From an uncultured Bacteroidota bacterium (GTDB lineage Bacteria > Bacteroidota > Bacteroidia > Bacteroidales > UBA12481): DNA of 38,457 bases. The notes beneath the pieces are model-generated. The model made no database searches, was not told where the DNA came from, and saw only the letters and a program-made list of their open reading frames with translations. Below are positions 1 to 7,634 of the stretch, in pieces (the stretch's first letter is position 1; every line of letters begins with the position of its first letter). The position numbers were made by a program, and so were the translations under genes. The stretch covers positions 1-38,457 of the forward strand of contig CAINOB010000053.1 of NCBI GenBank assembly GCA_903851365.1, read 5' to 3'.

Positions 1-1
1 A

Positions 2-88
2 GTTATTCCCGATTGGAAAGCCAACCGGTTGGAAGAACTTCTTCCCCTGGCAAACCGGGAAAATAAAAAATAATCGAATCAAACTCTG
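2..88 (+). CDS. Possible 3' end of an unidentified gene entering from the left
   Basis: Frame 2 is open from the left edge and stops at TGA 86-88. The first part reads as plausible protein (DWKANRLEELLPLA), charged and amphipathic, while the last residues are lysine- and asparagine-rich. It would converge on the truncated TamA gene. Only about 28 codons are visible, so neither the family nor the coding status can be settled. A shorter frame-1 tail ending at 70-72 is an alternative. Confidence 0.25.
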
Positions 89-125
89 AAATTCTTAAAA
101 ATCCTGAACGCTCAAGGCCGAAGGG

Positions 126-932
126 TTACGAGGATCTGATACTCATTTCTGTTTGTTCACCCTGATCAATCGTGACCTTATTAATTCGATAGGCTGTGAG
201 AGCATCCTGGGGCACACTGTCTTTTAACGTTAATTGTAAGGTTACACTGTGATTTATTTTTGAAGTATCAGCCTTAAAAAGCAAAAAGTCAGGATCAAAA
301 TAAAAATATCCCTTGTTCTTAAGAATTGCATCAATTCTTATTCTTTCGTTTTTCAGTGTTCCAAGATTATAATCCTCACCTTTTTTTATAATGGAATTAT
401 TTTTTTCTTTCTGTATCAGGAGGCTGATGCTATCATCTGAAACGGCATAAGTAACTTTCTTAATCTTGTATCGATCATGAATATAACTCGTGTAAATGAT
501 CTTTCCTGTCAATCCCTTTTCAACTATTTTGGATTCCGTATAGCCATTGAAAATACCGATATTGAATATTTTTGCATCGATTAAATCAGCGGTAACAGCA
601 GGCTTTATACTGCTTAGTAATACCGGTGCTTCACCTTTATCTTTCAACCATTTTTTTATTTTGCCTGTCGGGTTTTCTCCTGCTTTTACATACATCCATA
701 ATTTGGGACGCATTCCAAAAATTACCTGATTCGGGTTTGGCCGAATTGCAGTTTTTTCAATGTTTTGAATAAATTTATTTTCTTTTTTATCCAATTTATT
801 TGTGGGTACTAATATGACTTCTGATCCGGTATATAACTTTTCACCGGCAGGCAGGTATTTCAATCCGCTGCATGCAGGAAATACCATGATTATCATTAAA
901 AAGAACCAACTATTTTTTAATAGTCTTTTCAT
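126..932 (-). CDS. Truncated TamA/BamA-family outer-membrane lipoprotein (N-terminal part only)
   Basis: This resembles the N-terminus of the Bacteroidota TamA-like surface-antigen proteins that pair with TamB. It has a lipoprotein signal peptide with lipobox FPAC (Cys about residue 21), then the KYLPAGEKLYTGSEV opening and POTRA-like segments. Family members are usually 700-800 residues and end in a 16-strand barrel. This one stops at residue 268, inside what should be a later POTRA (after RINKVTI), and no barrel sequence follows in any minus-strand frame of the remaining 125 bases. The gene starts 23 bp inside the end of tamB, so the two are translationally coupled. Truncation by a rearrangement or an assembly break are both possible. 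Without a barrel it cannot act as an insertase. The family call is firm; function in this form is doubtful. Confidence 0.75.
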   Translation of the reverse strand: MKRLLKNSWFFLMIIMVFPACSGLKYLPAGEKLYTGSEVILVPTNKLDKKENKFIQNIEKTAIRPNPNQVIFGMRPKLWMYVKAGENPTGKIKKWLKDKGEAPVLLSSIKPAVTADLIDAKIFNIGIFNGYTESKIVEKGLTGKIIYTSYIHDRYKIKKVTYAVSDDSISLLIQKEKNNSIIKKGEDYNLGTLKNERIRIDAILKNKGYFYFDPDFLLFKADTSKINHSVTLQLTLKDSVPQDALTAYRINKVTIDQGEQTEMSIRSS

Positions 933-3900
933 GGGGTTTTTTTAAAAGTTCTTTCCATTTATTGAAATCACGCAGGTAAATAACACCGGCTCCGGTTTCG
1001 ACTAATTGCCCTTCTATCGCACCCTCGTATTGGTTGTGACGGAAAGCTTTCAGTCGCAGATTGCCTTCATTGGTCAGCTTGTATTCCACAGTAACATCAC
1101 TGGCAATGCTACTGGCACTGTTTTGTCGCGCCTTTTCTCCTTCAACATCAACCCTTCCTCCAATCTGCACTGACAATCTCTCGTTAAAAAGCTGTTTTTT
1201 CAAGCCTATTTCCACCTGTGTCCTTCCCTGAGCCTGTCCTGATTGATAATCGTCGTAGGATTGAATGTCAAAATTCAATTCCATTCCGGGTATCACTTTG
1301 GAACTTAATTGATTTAACTGTGCTGAGATTAACTTCCCAACTGTCGAGCGCATTAATGATGATGTTCCGCCTGATTCCGTCTGCAAGGGATTTTCCTGAA
1401 TGAACCGCCCTAATACCAGCAAGGCAAATACCTGTTTATTTAAGGCAGAGGCATCCTCATTGAGCATACTAAGTTTTTGATTGACTACTCCGCCTAAAAT
1501 TCCTTTTTCGGCGGGTGGTAATTGTATTTCAAAACTTATTTCCGGATGTAAAATCTCACCACGAAGTTTAAGAACAACCAGAAAGGGGTAACGTGTCTTA
1601 TATCCGCCTTGGTCCGCTGTACTTAACCCTGACATCTGATTGGCCAGAAGATCGTATGGAGCAGCTCTTACAGAGTAAGTTGCATTGATGGATATGTTTG
1701 CATCAAGAGGATCACCGTTCCAGATAATGGTGCTGCCAGGTAAAATATCGAATTTCCTTTTGATGACAGACTCCAGTGAAACCAGGTAACTTCCTTCCTT
1801 TAAATTGTAAGCTCCGGTCAGACTCATTTTTCCACTCCGGTCCATGGTGAAGCTTAACCCTGCATCGCCTCTCACCACTAAGGAATCGGTGGATGCCGGA
1901 TCCATTAATAAACGGAGCGTAGCTTCTTTATCTATTTCAATAATGGAGGAAAGATCCACTCCGTTAATCTTTGAATTGCCCAAACTGCTTTTCCCGATAT
2001 CCTGAAGAATGGGATTTAATTTTAACCCATCATTAAAAACTACGACATCTTCTCCTTTGTCTGTGGTCAGCTTTTCATCGGGTACCGCAAAAGTGAAATT
2101 TGATCCTTTTTTTATTTTTATCCTGGCATTTACAATAGGAAGTGCCATGGGCCCCTTGACCTCTATTTTGCTGTCGATGATCATTCTGCCGTTAAAAACC
2201 TGATTGTCTTTAGCCGTCGTGTTTAAGAGTAAAAAGTCCTGGGAATTAATATTTAAATCAAAATTTAAATTCCTGAATTGCACCATTTTGATGATTCCAT
2301 CGATGGTCGCCTTATGCTGGTCAACATCTAAAATGGTGAATGATTTAAAACTGATTCCGTCTTTGTTAATTTGGATGGTTTCATTTTTTAATTCAAGACG
2401 GTTATTGATATATGCTGGTTTGAATATGGCATTATTAAACACCATTTCTCCTGTTATTTCAGGTGCTGTCAGCTTTCCCAGAATTGAAAAGTTTCCAGAA
2501 AGCATCCCTGCGGCTTCTCTTATTTGACCCATCGAAAATGCTTCAATGGTTTTCATCGCTAGTGATTGAATACCTATTTTTATATTGAGCGAATTTTCTC
2601 CTCCATTTGGGATGAAAAATCCGGTTGCACTTACACTATTATCATTGCCTGATATTTTCAGGTCGAGGTCAAATTTTTCCGCTATTGGATTATTAGCTTT
2701 AATAGTAAGGTTACCAATTGGTACCTCTCTGACAACCAGATTAGTGATGGTTGCATCTGCAATCAGGCCATAAGCATTATTGACCCTTTTCAGGAGCAGA
2801 TTACCATTCAGATTTCCTTTTACAAGAGTGGTGTCCTTTTCAATGATTCGTGAAATATCATCGAGTTTGAAATTTTTTATTGAAATATTCAGGTCATCAT
2901 TAAACTGGTCATGCACTGAAGCTATATCGATATGACTTCCTGCTGTATTCAAAAAAAAATGGTGAATCAGGAACCCTGGTTTTCCAAATTCAATATAGTT
3001 ATCAGCTGCAATGTCCCACTGGTTATTCATAAGATAAAAGTCTTTTGAATTCAATGACAGTCTGAAATTTTCCCCTTCCTTTACAATCTGGGAATGGATA
3101 GAGACCTTTTTATTTTTATTGCCATCTATGGACGACATATTTGCGAAAATCGTATTATCTGCAATCCTTCCATCGACCAGAAAATTTTGCAAATTGATTT
3201 GGGAGGTGGATATATTTTGGCTGGAAATACTAAATTTCAATCCATTCAGATCTGAATCTATTTTAGCAGCCAGTCCATTAATTTCTGTGGTTCCGTAAAT
3301 AATTTTTTTTACCTCAGCCGTTAGTTTCAGATTATTTTTTTCGCTATCAAAACTGAGCTGAATTAGCCCCGGTTGGAATTCCTTAAGTTGCGGCAATAAA
3401 ACCTCTGATAGAATCGGATGATTGTGAAATTGTATCTCCAGATTAAAATCAGTAAGCTTATCCTGATTATTTCTCGCATCGATGGTTGAAATGGGGAAAT
3501 AATTATTGACATACCTTATCAGGAGGGATGGAAGCGCAACAGGAGAAACAACTCCTGTATATTTTATACCGATAACAGCGCTGCTGATTTCTAATTTGCT
3601 TCCTGAAGACTCATTTATTGAGGCAAATAGCAGGGAGTCAAGAGCATACTTCTTCCCGCCATCAACAACGATAATATTTGTAACACCCAGCTTTCCATTG
3701 ATTTCATTGAGGTTCTTACCTTTCAGATCAGCTCCTGCCATGAAGCCGATCCGTATATCATCGCTTGTAAAATTGAGTTTTTGAAGATTGGCACCTTTCA
3801 GGTTCAAACTGAATTTATATTGTTCCTCGTTGGGATTCAGGTTAACAAGTCCTGCAAAATCGAATTCTGCATTTTCATCTTTCAGTGAAATTTCTCCTTC

Positions 3901-5505
3901 GAATTTCCTGCCTGAAACGGTGCCATCCAATGTCAGGTTGTGATACATGTAACTATTTAAAAAAGCTTTTGGAACTTCCGCTTTGATGTCCGCTCTGATT
4001 GTTTTAATGCTTAATCCCCGTCCCTTAACCACTGCATTTAATGTCACCGGTCCAAACATTTTCTTATTCTTCAACAACCTGCCAAAATCGAAATCTGTAA
4101 CAGATAATTTTCCGTTGAAGTTTTCATTCTCATCCGTAGTGGCAGAAATTAAAATGTTGCCAAAACTGCTGATAACACCTATCGTCGATTCGAAAGCTTT
4201 TGTACCGCCCTTAAAAGCAACCTCTAAACTCAAACTTTCCGGAAACTCAATATTTTTCTGGGCTAAGGCGCCGGCTGCCATCACGATATCCGAGCTTCCG
4301 GAACTTAAACTGAGCTTGGGAAAATCGAATGTTGCTTTTTCGAAATCCGGCAATCCTGTGATTATAAAATCGGTTTTCAGGATGGTTTTCTCTCCGGTTT
4401 TAATGACGATTTTTTCTCCCGCCAGCTTACTTAATGTCCCATGAATCTTTCCCGACAATGAAGTAATGACCTTTGTATTTTTGAAGAAGTCCTGCGTTCG
4501 AAGTTGTGGAATGAAATAGGTGATATCGGAATTTGTCAGGTTCACATTTTTAATATCTGAAACAAGTATGACAGATTGAATGGAATCCATTAATGCATTT
4601 AAAGATGAATATTCAACCTTAACATCAGCATCAATAGCAGAATTAGTGGATTTAATTTTTAGCTTTTTTGCCGTGATGGAATGCAAATCCATGGTAAAAA
4701 TCGTTTCGAATTCAGTGACAGAATACCCATTCTCGTCTACCATTGTGAACTCTTTTATCGTTGCCTCGGTTTTAGCTGAAGAATAGTAAATGTCTGATGC
4801 GGAAAGATTAATATGATTGAATCTCATATGACCCGGGTCAAAAACATCTTTTATTTCCGGCTGATTCAGTGTAACATAGGAGAAGGTGCTGCCCTCCAGT
4901 CTTATTTTCTTAAAAGCAACCTTAAAATCGTTTTGTAAATCCAGGGATATTCCGTTGATGTCGAGCAACTCAATATTTGTCTTAAGTGCTTTCTGACCAT
5001 CATCAAAGCGAACTTGTGTCCCGGCTATATTGATGTTGTCTATACTGAATTTCCACTTGGATGGCGGTGAGGATTTCTTTACCTGCCCTAAAGTATCGGC
5101 GAATGCCTTAACCAGAAAATTGAAATTGAACAGGGAATCCTTAACGGATCGGTAAATATTAAGCTTAGCATTTTTCAGCGTGAACGAACTGATCGATATC
5201 TCCTGTTTAAAAAGATTTCTGAACTTGATATTGACCCTGGCCTCTCCCGCGTATAATAAAGTGTCCTTATTGATATCATCAAGATAGAGACCTTTAATAA
5301 CCAGTGATTTTGGAAAGGAGAGGCTGATCTTATCAATGGTAACCCTGGTATGTGTTTTGTTGCTTATAAATGATGTGGCTGTGTCTGACAGCTTTTGTTG
5401 AATCGCCGGAATCCGTATCAGAAAAAACAGAATAACGAACAATAGCAAAAAGCTAATGACCAACCACAGGGCTGCTTTAAGAACCTTTTTAAGTAAAGAA
5501 ACCAT
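910..5505 (-). CDS. tamB: TamB-like translocation/assembly and lipid-transport protein (DUF490 family)
   Basis: This is a 1531-residue AsmA-like protein. Residues about 8-31 form an inner-membrane anchor. A very long periplasmic stretch follows, made of repetitive beta-strand sequence with alternating hydrophobic residues, the pattern of the taco-shaped groove that shields acyl chains. The last 350-400 residues fit the conserved DUF490/TamB C-terminal domain, with an amphipathic end (EYKLTNEGNLRLKAFRHNQY) that would meet the outer-membrane partner. In the family, TamB with TamA assists outer-membrane protein assembly, and AsmA-like proteins carry phospholipid between membranes. It follows the small lipoprotein gene by 12 bp and overlaps the TamA gene by 23 bp, so all three probably share the promoter at 5868-5933. 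ATG 5505 puts the membrane anchor at the expected place. Confidence 0.9.
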   Translation of the reverse strand: MVSLLKKVLKAALWLVISFLLLFVILFFLIRIPAIQQKLSDTATSFISNKTHTRVTIDKISLSFPKSLVIKGLYLDDINKDTLLYAGEARVNIKFRNLFKQEISISSFTLKNAKLNIYRSVKDSLFNFNFLVKAFADTLGQVKKSSPPSKWKFSIDNINIAGTQVRFDDGQKALKTNIELLDINGISLDLQNDFKVAFKKIRLEGSTFSYVTLNQPEIKDVFDPGHMRFNHINLSASDIYYSSAKTEATIKEFTMVDENGYSVTEFETIFTMDLHSITAKKLKIKSTNSAIDADVKVEYSSLNALMDSIQSVILVSDIKNVNLTNSDITYFIPQLRTQDFFKNTKVITSLSGKIHGTLSKLAGEKIVIKTGEKTILKTDFIITGLPDFEKATFDFPKLSLSSGSSDIVMAAGALAQKNIEFPESLSLEVAFKGGTKAFESTIGVISSFGNILISATTDENENFNGKLSVTDFDFGRLLKNKKMFGPVTLNAVVKGRGLSIKTIRADIKAEVPKAFLNSYMYHNLTLDGTVSGRKFEGEISLKDENAEFDFAGLVNLNPNEEQYKFSLNLKGANLQKLNFTSDDIRIGFMAGADLKGKNLNEINGKLGVTNIIVVDGGKKYALDSLLFASINESSGSKLEISSAVIGIKYTGVVSPVALPSLLIRYVNNYFPISTIDARNNQDKLTDFNLEIQFHNHPILSEVLLPQLKEFQPGLIQLSFDSEKNNLKLTAEVKKIIYGTTEINGLAAKIDSDLNGLKFSISSQNISTSQINLQNFLVDGRIADNTIFANMSSIDGNKNKKVSIHSQIVKEGENFRLSLNSKDFYLMNNQWDIAADNYIEFGKPGFLIHHFFLNTAGSHIDIASVHDQFNDDLNISIKNFKLDDISRIIEKDTTLVKGNLNGNLLLKRVNNAYGLIADATITNLVVREVPIGNLTIKANNPIAEKFDLDLKISGNDNSVSATGFFIPNGGENSLNIKIGIQSLAMKTIEAFSMGQIREAAGMLSGNFSILGKLTAPEITGEMVFNNAIFKPAYINNRLELKNETIQINKDGISFKSFTILDVDQHKATIDGIIKMVQFRNLNFDLNINSQDFLLLNTTAKDNQVFNGRMIIDSKIEVKGPMALPIVNARIKIKKGSNFTFAVPDEKLTTDKGEDVVVFNDGLKLNPILQDIGKSSLGNSKINGVDLSSIIEIDKEATLRLLMDPASTDSLVVRGDAGLSFTMDRSGKMSLTGAYNLKEGSYLVSLESVIKRKFDILPGSTIIWNGDPLDANISINATYSVRAAPYDLLANQMSGLSTADQGGYKTRYPFLVVLKLRGEILHPEISFEIQLPPAEKGILGGVVNQKLSMLNEDASALNKQVFALLVLGRFIQENPLQTESGGTSSLMRSTVGKLISAQLNQLSSKVIPGMELNFDIQSYDDYQSGQAQGRTQVEIGLKKQLFNERLSVQIGGRVDVEGEKARQNSASSIASDVTVEYKLTNEGNLRLKAFRHNQYEGAIEGQLVETGAGVIYLRDFNKWKELLKKPHEKTIKK

Positions 5506-5517
5506 TTCATCCCTTAT

Positions 5518-5829
5518 CTACTTGTCTTTTTTCTGCCATTTACCCGATTTCCAGGATTTCCCCTTAGCGCTTTGCTGCCAGTGCCCCGCCTGATAAGTGC
5601 GGTTACCAAACGGTTTCTGCCAATACCCATCCTTCTGAACATAAACGTGTGAAACAGGATTCCATCCCCAATTGCCATCAACCCATACGTGTAGGCTGCT
5701 GGGTTGCGGTGGCCTTGAATGTTGGACATAGCTCGGCTCACTTTGAATGTAACCCGATGAAAAGCAACCTGTTAATCCCACAGAAATACCTGCCAGGCTG
5801 GCTAAAAAAATGATTTTTTTGAGTTTCAT
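5518..5829 (-). CDS. Small lipoprotein with YxxGxW-type repeats
   Basis: A 103-residue exported lipoprotein. The signal peptide MKLKKIIFLASLAGISVGLTGC ends in lipobox LTGC (Cys 22). The mature part has repeated aromatic motifs (VWVDGNWGW, YVQKDGYW, YQAGHW, KSGKW), like the YXWXXGxW repeats of short periplasmic or outer-membrane proteins of unknown function. The C-terminus is lysine-rich. It is the first gene behind the operator/promoter at 5868-5933 and lies 12 bp ahead of tamB, so a role as an accessory to the TamAB system is suggested by position only. A 75-residue ORF in another frame covers the same DNA but lacks signal peptide and family resemblance, so this frame is preferred. Confidence 0.75.
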   Translation of the reverse strand: MKLKKIIFLASLAGISVGLTGCFSSGYIQSEPSYVQHSRPPQPSSLHVWVDGNWGWNPVSHVYVQKDGYWQKPFGNRTYQAGHWQQSAKGKSWKSGKWQKKDK

Positions 5830-5867
5830 GATACTTTATTAACCGTTGTGGATGAATTTCCACTTAA

Positions 5868-5933
5868 CAAAGTTGGTCTAATTGGAAGCGGAAAGCTTTA
5901 CACAATTGCAGACAAGAATTACATGATTCACAC
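5868..5933 (-). promoter_or_regulatory. Copy A of the 21-bp direct-repeat operator with -7 element, ahead of lipoprotein-tamB-tamA
   Basis: On the plus strand, TTACA cores lie at 5898-5902 and 5919-5923, exactly 21 bp apart, and the element ends ATTCACAC at 5926-5933. Read toward the gene it is AATCATGTAATTC, a 9-bp spacer, then AATTGTGTAA. The minus-strand sequence CAACTTTG (5868-5875) differs by one base from the Bacteroidota -7 consensus TAnnTTTG, and its edge is 23 bp from the nearer TTACA core. That puts the proximal box near -35 and the distal box near -56. The lipoprotein ATG is 39 bp downstream of the -7 element. Shared sequence and spacing with three other sites support function; the bound protein is unknown. 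Confidence 0.65.
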
Positions 5934-6818
5934 TTTATTATCCGTTTTTGCAATTGCAGTCGGGAGAACAGTACCTGAAAACATTTTGGCATAAGCTGCA
6001 GTAAACTCCGCACCAAAGAACATGATCATCGATGAATAGGAGACCCATAGAAGTATTAATATCACAGAGCCGGCTGCTCCATAGAGAGAAGCTGGTTGAG
6101 CTTTTCCAAAATAAAAGGCCAGTGCGGTTTTGCCGATCGTGAAAAGGACACCTGACAGTAAAGAGCCCAGCCAGACATGCTTCCATTTTATTCTGGCATC
6201 CGGAAGAATTTTAAGCATCAGGGCAAAAAGAAAAGAAATGATCGCCAGTGAAACAATAAAGTTGATGAAATTAAAAAAGATAGCCATCCACGCTGAAGCA
6301 TCAGCTTTTATCCAATTGCTCATGGCTGCCAGTGCTGCAGAGAATACGAGTGAAATCAAAAGTAAAAAGGCAATGGCTAATATCAATCCGAAAGAGAAGA
6401 GCCTGGCTTTGATAAACTTCACAATCCCCTTTTGAGGGACTGCCTTTACCTCCCAGATGTTGTCCAATGTTTTTTGCAGTTCAATAAACACGCCGGTTGC
6501 CCCAATCAACAAAACCACTACCCCTACCATGGAACCGATCAATGTGGCTTTTGCCTGACTTGCCATCACCAGCATCTCTTTGATCTGGAGGCCAGTACTG
6601 GCTCCCATAGTTTTCGATATTTCGGCTATGATTCTTTCGTTGACAGCATCTTTCCCGAAAATTGATCCGGTGATCGCAATAATAAGGACCAATAAGCCCG
6701 GCATGCTGAAAATAGCATAGTAGGCAATAACAGAACTTTGCCGGAACGGATCTTTGCGGTTCCATTCTTTAAAAGTTGTTTTGAACAATGTGCCAAAATC
6801 TTTTATTCTTATCGGCAT
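5928..6818 (-). CDS. YihY/BrkB-family inner-membrane protein
   Basis: A 296-residue polytopic membrane protein of the YihY/virulence factor BrkB family. It has about six hydrophobic segments and the family features YYAIFSMPGLL near the N-terminus, the middle phrase LQKTLDNIWEVK, and the C-terminal GAAGSVILILLWVSYSSMIMFFGAEF. The molecular role of the family is not established; export or envelope functions have been proposed. An ATG at 6851 would add 11 residues, but the predicted -7 element (6835-6842) lies inside that extension, so ATG 6818 (MPIRIKDFG) is chosen. The stop codon overlaps the last bases of operator copy A. It appears monocistronic and controlled by operator copy B. Confidence 0.88.
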   Translation of the reverse strand: MPIRIKDFGTLFKTTFKEWNRKDPFRQSSVIAYYAIFSMPGLLVLIIAITGSIFGKDAVNERIIAEISKTMGASTGLQIKEMLVMASQAKATLIGSMVGVVVLLIGATGVFIELQKTLDNIWEVKAVPQKGIVKFIKARLFSFGLILAIAFLLLISLVFSAALAAMSNWIKADASAWMAIFFNFINFIVSLAIISFLFALMLKILPDARIKWKHVWLGSLLSGVLFTIGKTALAFYFGKAQPASLYGAAGSVILILLWVSYSSMIMFFGAEFTAAYAKMFSGTVLPTAIAKTDNKV

Positions 6819-6834
6819 ATACTTCTTTTTAATC

Positions 6835-6899
6835 CAAAAATAATTTTCCATTAACGGTCAGTGTTACATAATTCTACGAATGAATTACATGATTCACAC
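6835..6899 (-). promoter_or_regulatory. Copy B of the 21-bp direct-repeat operator with -7 element, ahead of yihY
   Basis: TTACA cores lie at 6864-6868 and 6885-6889 on the plus strand (21 bp apart), with ATTCACAC ending at 6899. In gene orientation it reads AATCATGTAATTC ... AATTATGTAACAC. The minus-strand sequence TATTTTTG at 6835-6842 matches TAnnTTTG exactly, 22 bp from the nearer core. Transcription would begin near 6828-6830, just ahead of ATG 6818, which argues against the upstream ATG at 6851. The site also lies 43 bp from the opposite promoter at 6942-6949, so it could influence the divergent L,D-transpeptidase gene. Confidence 0.65.
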
Positions 6900-6941
6900 C
6901 CGGCCAGGAGGTCTGAATGTCTGATTTTCAGTGGTTTTTAC

Positions 6942-6949
6942 TATCTTTG
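6942..6949 (+). promoter_or_regulatory. TATCTTTG -7 promoter element of the L,D-transpeptidase gene
   Basis: An exact TAnnTTTG match ends four bases before ATG 6954. In Bacteroidota this element sits near -7, so transcription would start at or within a base or two of the start codon, giving a leaderless or near-leaderless mRNA. No convincing -33 TTG was seen at the usual distance. Confidence 0.6.
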
Positions 6950-6953
6950 CCAA

Positions 6954-7634
6954 ATGAAGATGATGATTTTGTATCTTTTTTCCCTGCTGATACCGCTAAT
7001 CAACCCTATCCATACCGACGGAATGAAAGGGGTTGAAAATAGCAACAGTGATGTTTATGCTACTGTTAACCTTGCAGGTACCGGTTTGAATAAAGTGGTT
7101 TTTGACCTGGCTGTTAAAGGCATGAAGAAACTCGAAGCCAATGGCCAATTGCAGAATCCGGATATCTTAACCATTGCCGATTATTCTCAATCTTCCAACA
7201 ATAAGCGCTTGTATGTGATCGATCTGAAAAACAAGAAGCTTTTGTTTAATACTTATGTTGCTCACGGAAGAAATACGGGTGATGAGTTTGCCAGGTATTT
7301 TTCCAATAAGGAGGGGTCCCTGAAGAGTAGCCTGGGTTTCTACGTTACCGAAAATCCCTGTACCGGATCCCATACCGGTTTTTCACTCATGATTAACGGC
7401 GTTGAGAAAGGTATAAACGACAATGCTGTTAAGCGTGAAATCATTATCCATGCAGCTGATTACGCCACCGAGAATTTTATTAAAAGGTTCGGCCGGCTTG
7501 GACGTAGTTTTGGTTGCCCGGCTCTTCCTCCAGAGTTGAATAAACCAATTATTGAGACTATAAAAGGAGGTACCTGCCTCTTTATTTATAATCCCGATAA
7601 TAATTACATAGCTACCTCATCGTTACTTAATTAG
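6954..7634 (+). CDS. Murein L,D-transpeptidase catalytic-domain family protein (YkuD_2 type)
   Basis: From ATG 6954 the product is 226 residues and begins with a signal peptide (MKMMILYLFSLLIPLINP). The catalytic part carries AHGRNTGDEFARYFS, then EIIIHAADYA and GRSFGCPALP, the His and Ser-x-Gly-Cys signature of this L,D-transpeptidase-like family; the cysteine would be the nucleophile. Family members are thought to act on periplasmic peptidoglycan cross-links. An upstream ATG at 6861 would read through operator copy B and its own promoter into a non-signal-like sequence, so it is rejected. The gene converges with the next L,D-transpeptidase and their ends overlap by 12 bp. Confidence 0.85.
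   Translation: MKMMILYLFSLLIPLINPIHTDGMKGVENSNSDVYATVNLAGTGLNKVVFDLAVKGMKKLEANGQLQNPDILTIADYSQSSNNKRLYVIDLKNKKLLFNTYVAHGRNTGDEFARYFSNKEGSLKSSLGFYVTENPCTGSHTGFSLMINGVEKGINDNAVKREIIIHAADYATENFIKRFGRLGRSFGCPALPPELNKPIIETIKGGTCLFIYNPDNNYIATSSLLN

Noticed and set aside
5514-5741. 75-residue minus-strand frame overlapping the small lipoprotein
   Set aside because: No signal peptide or family resemblance. The alternative frame has a signal peptide, a lipobox and aromatic repeats.
6861-6953. N-terminal extension of the 6954 L,D-transpeptidase
   Set aside because: It crosses operator copy B and the TATCTTTG promoter, and places an uncharged non-secretory stretch before a normal signal peptide.
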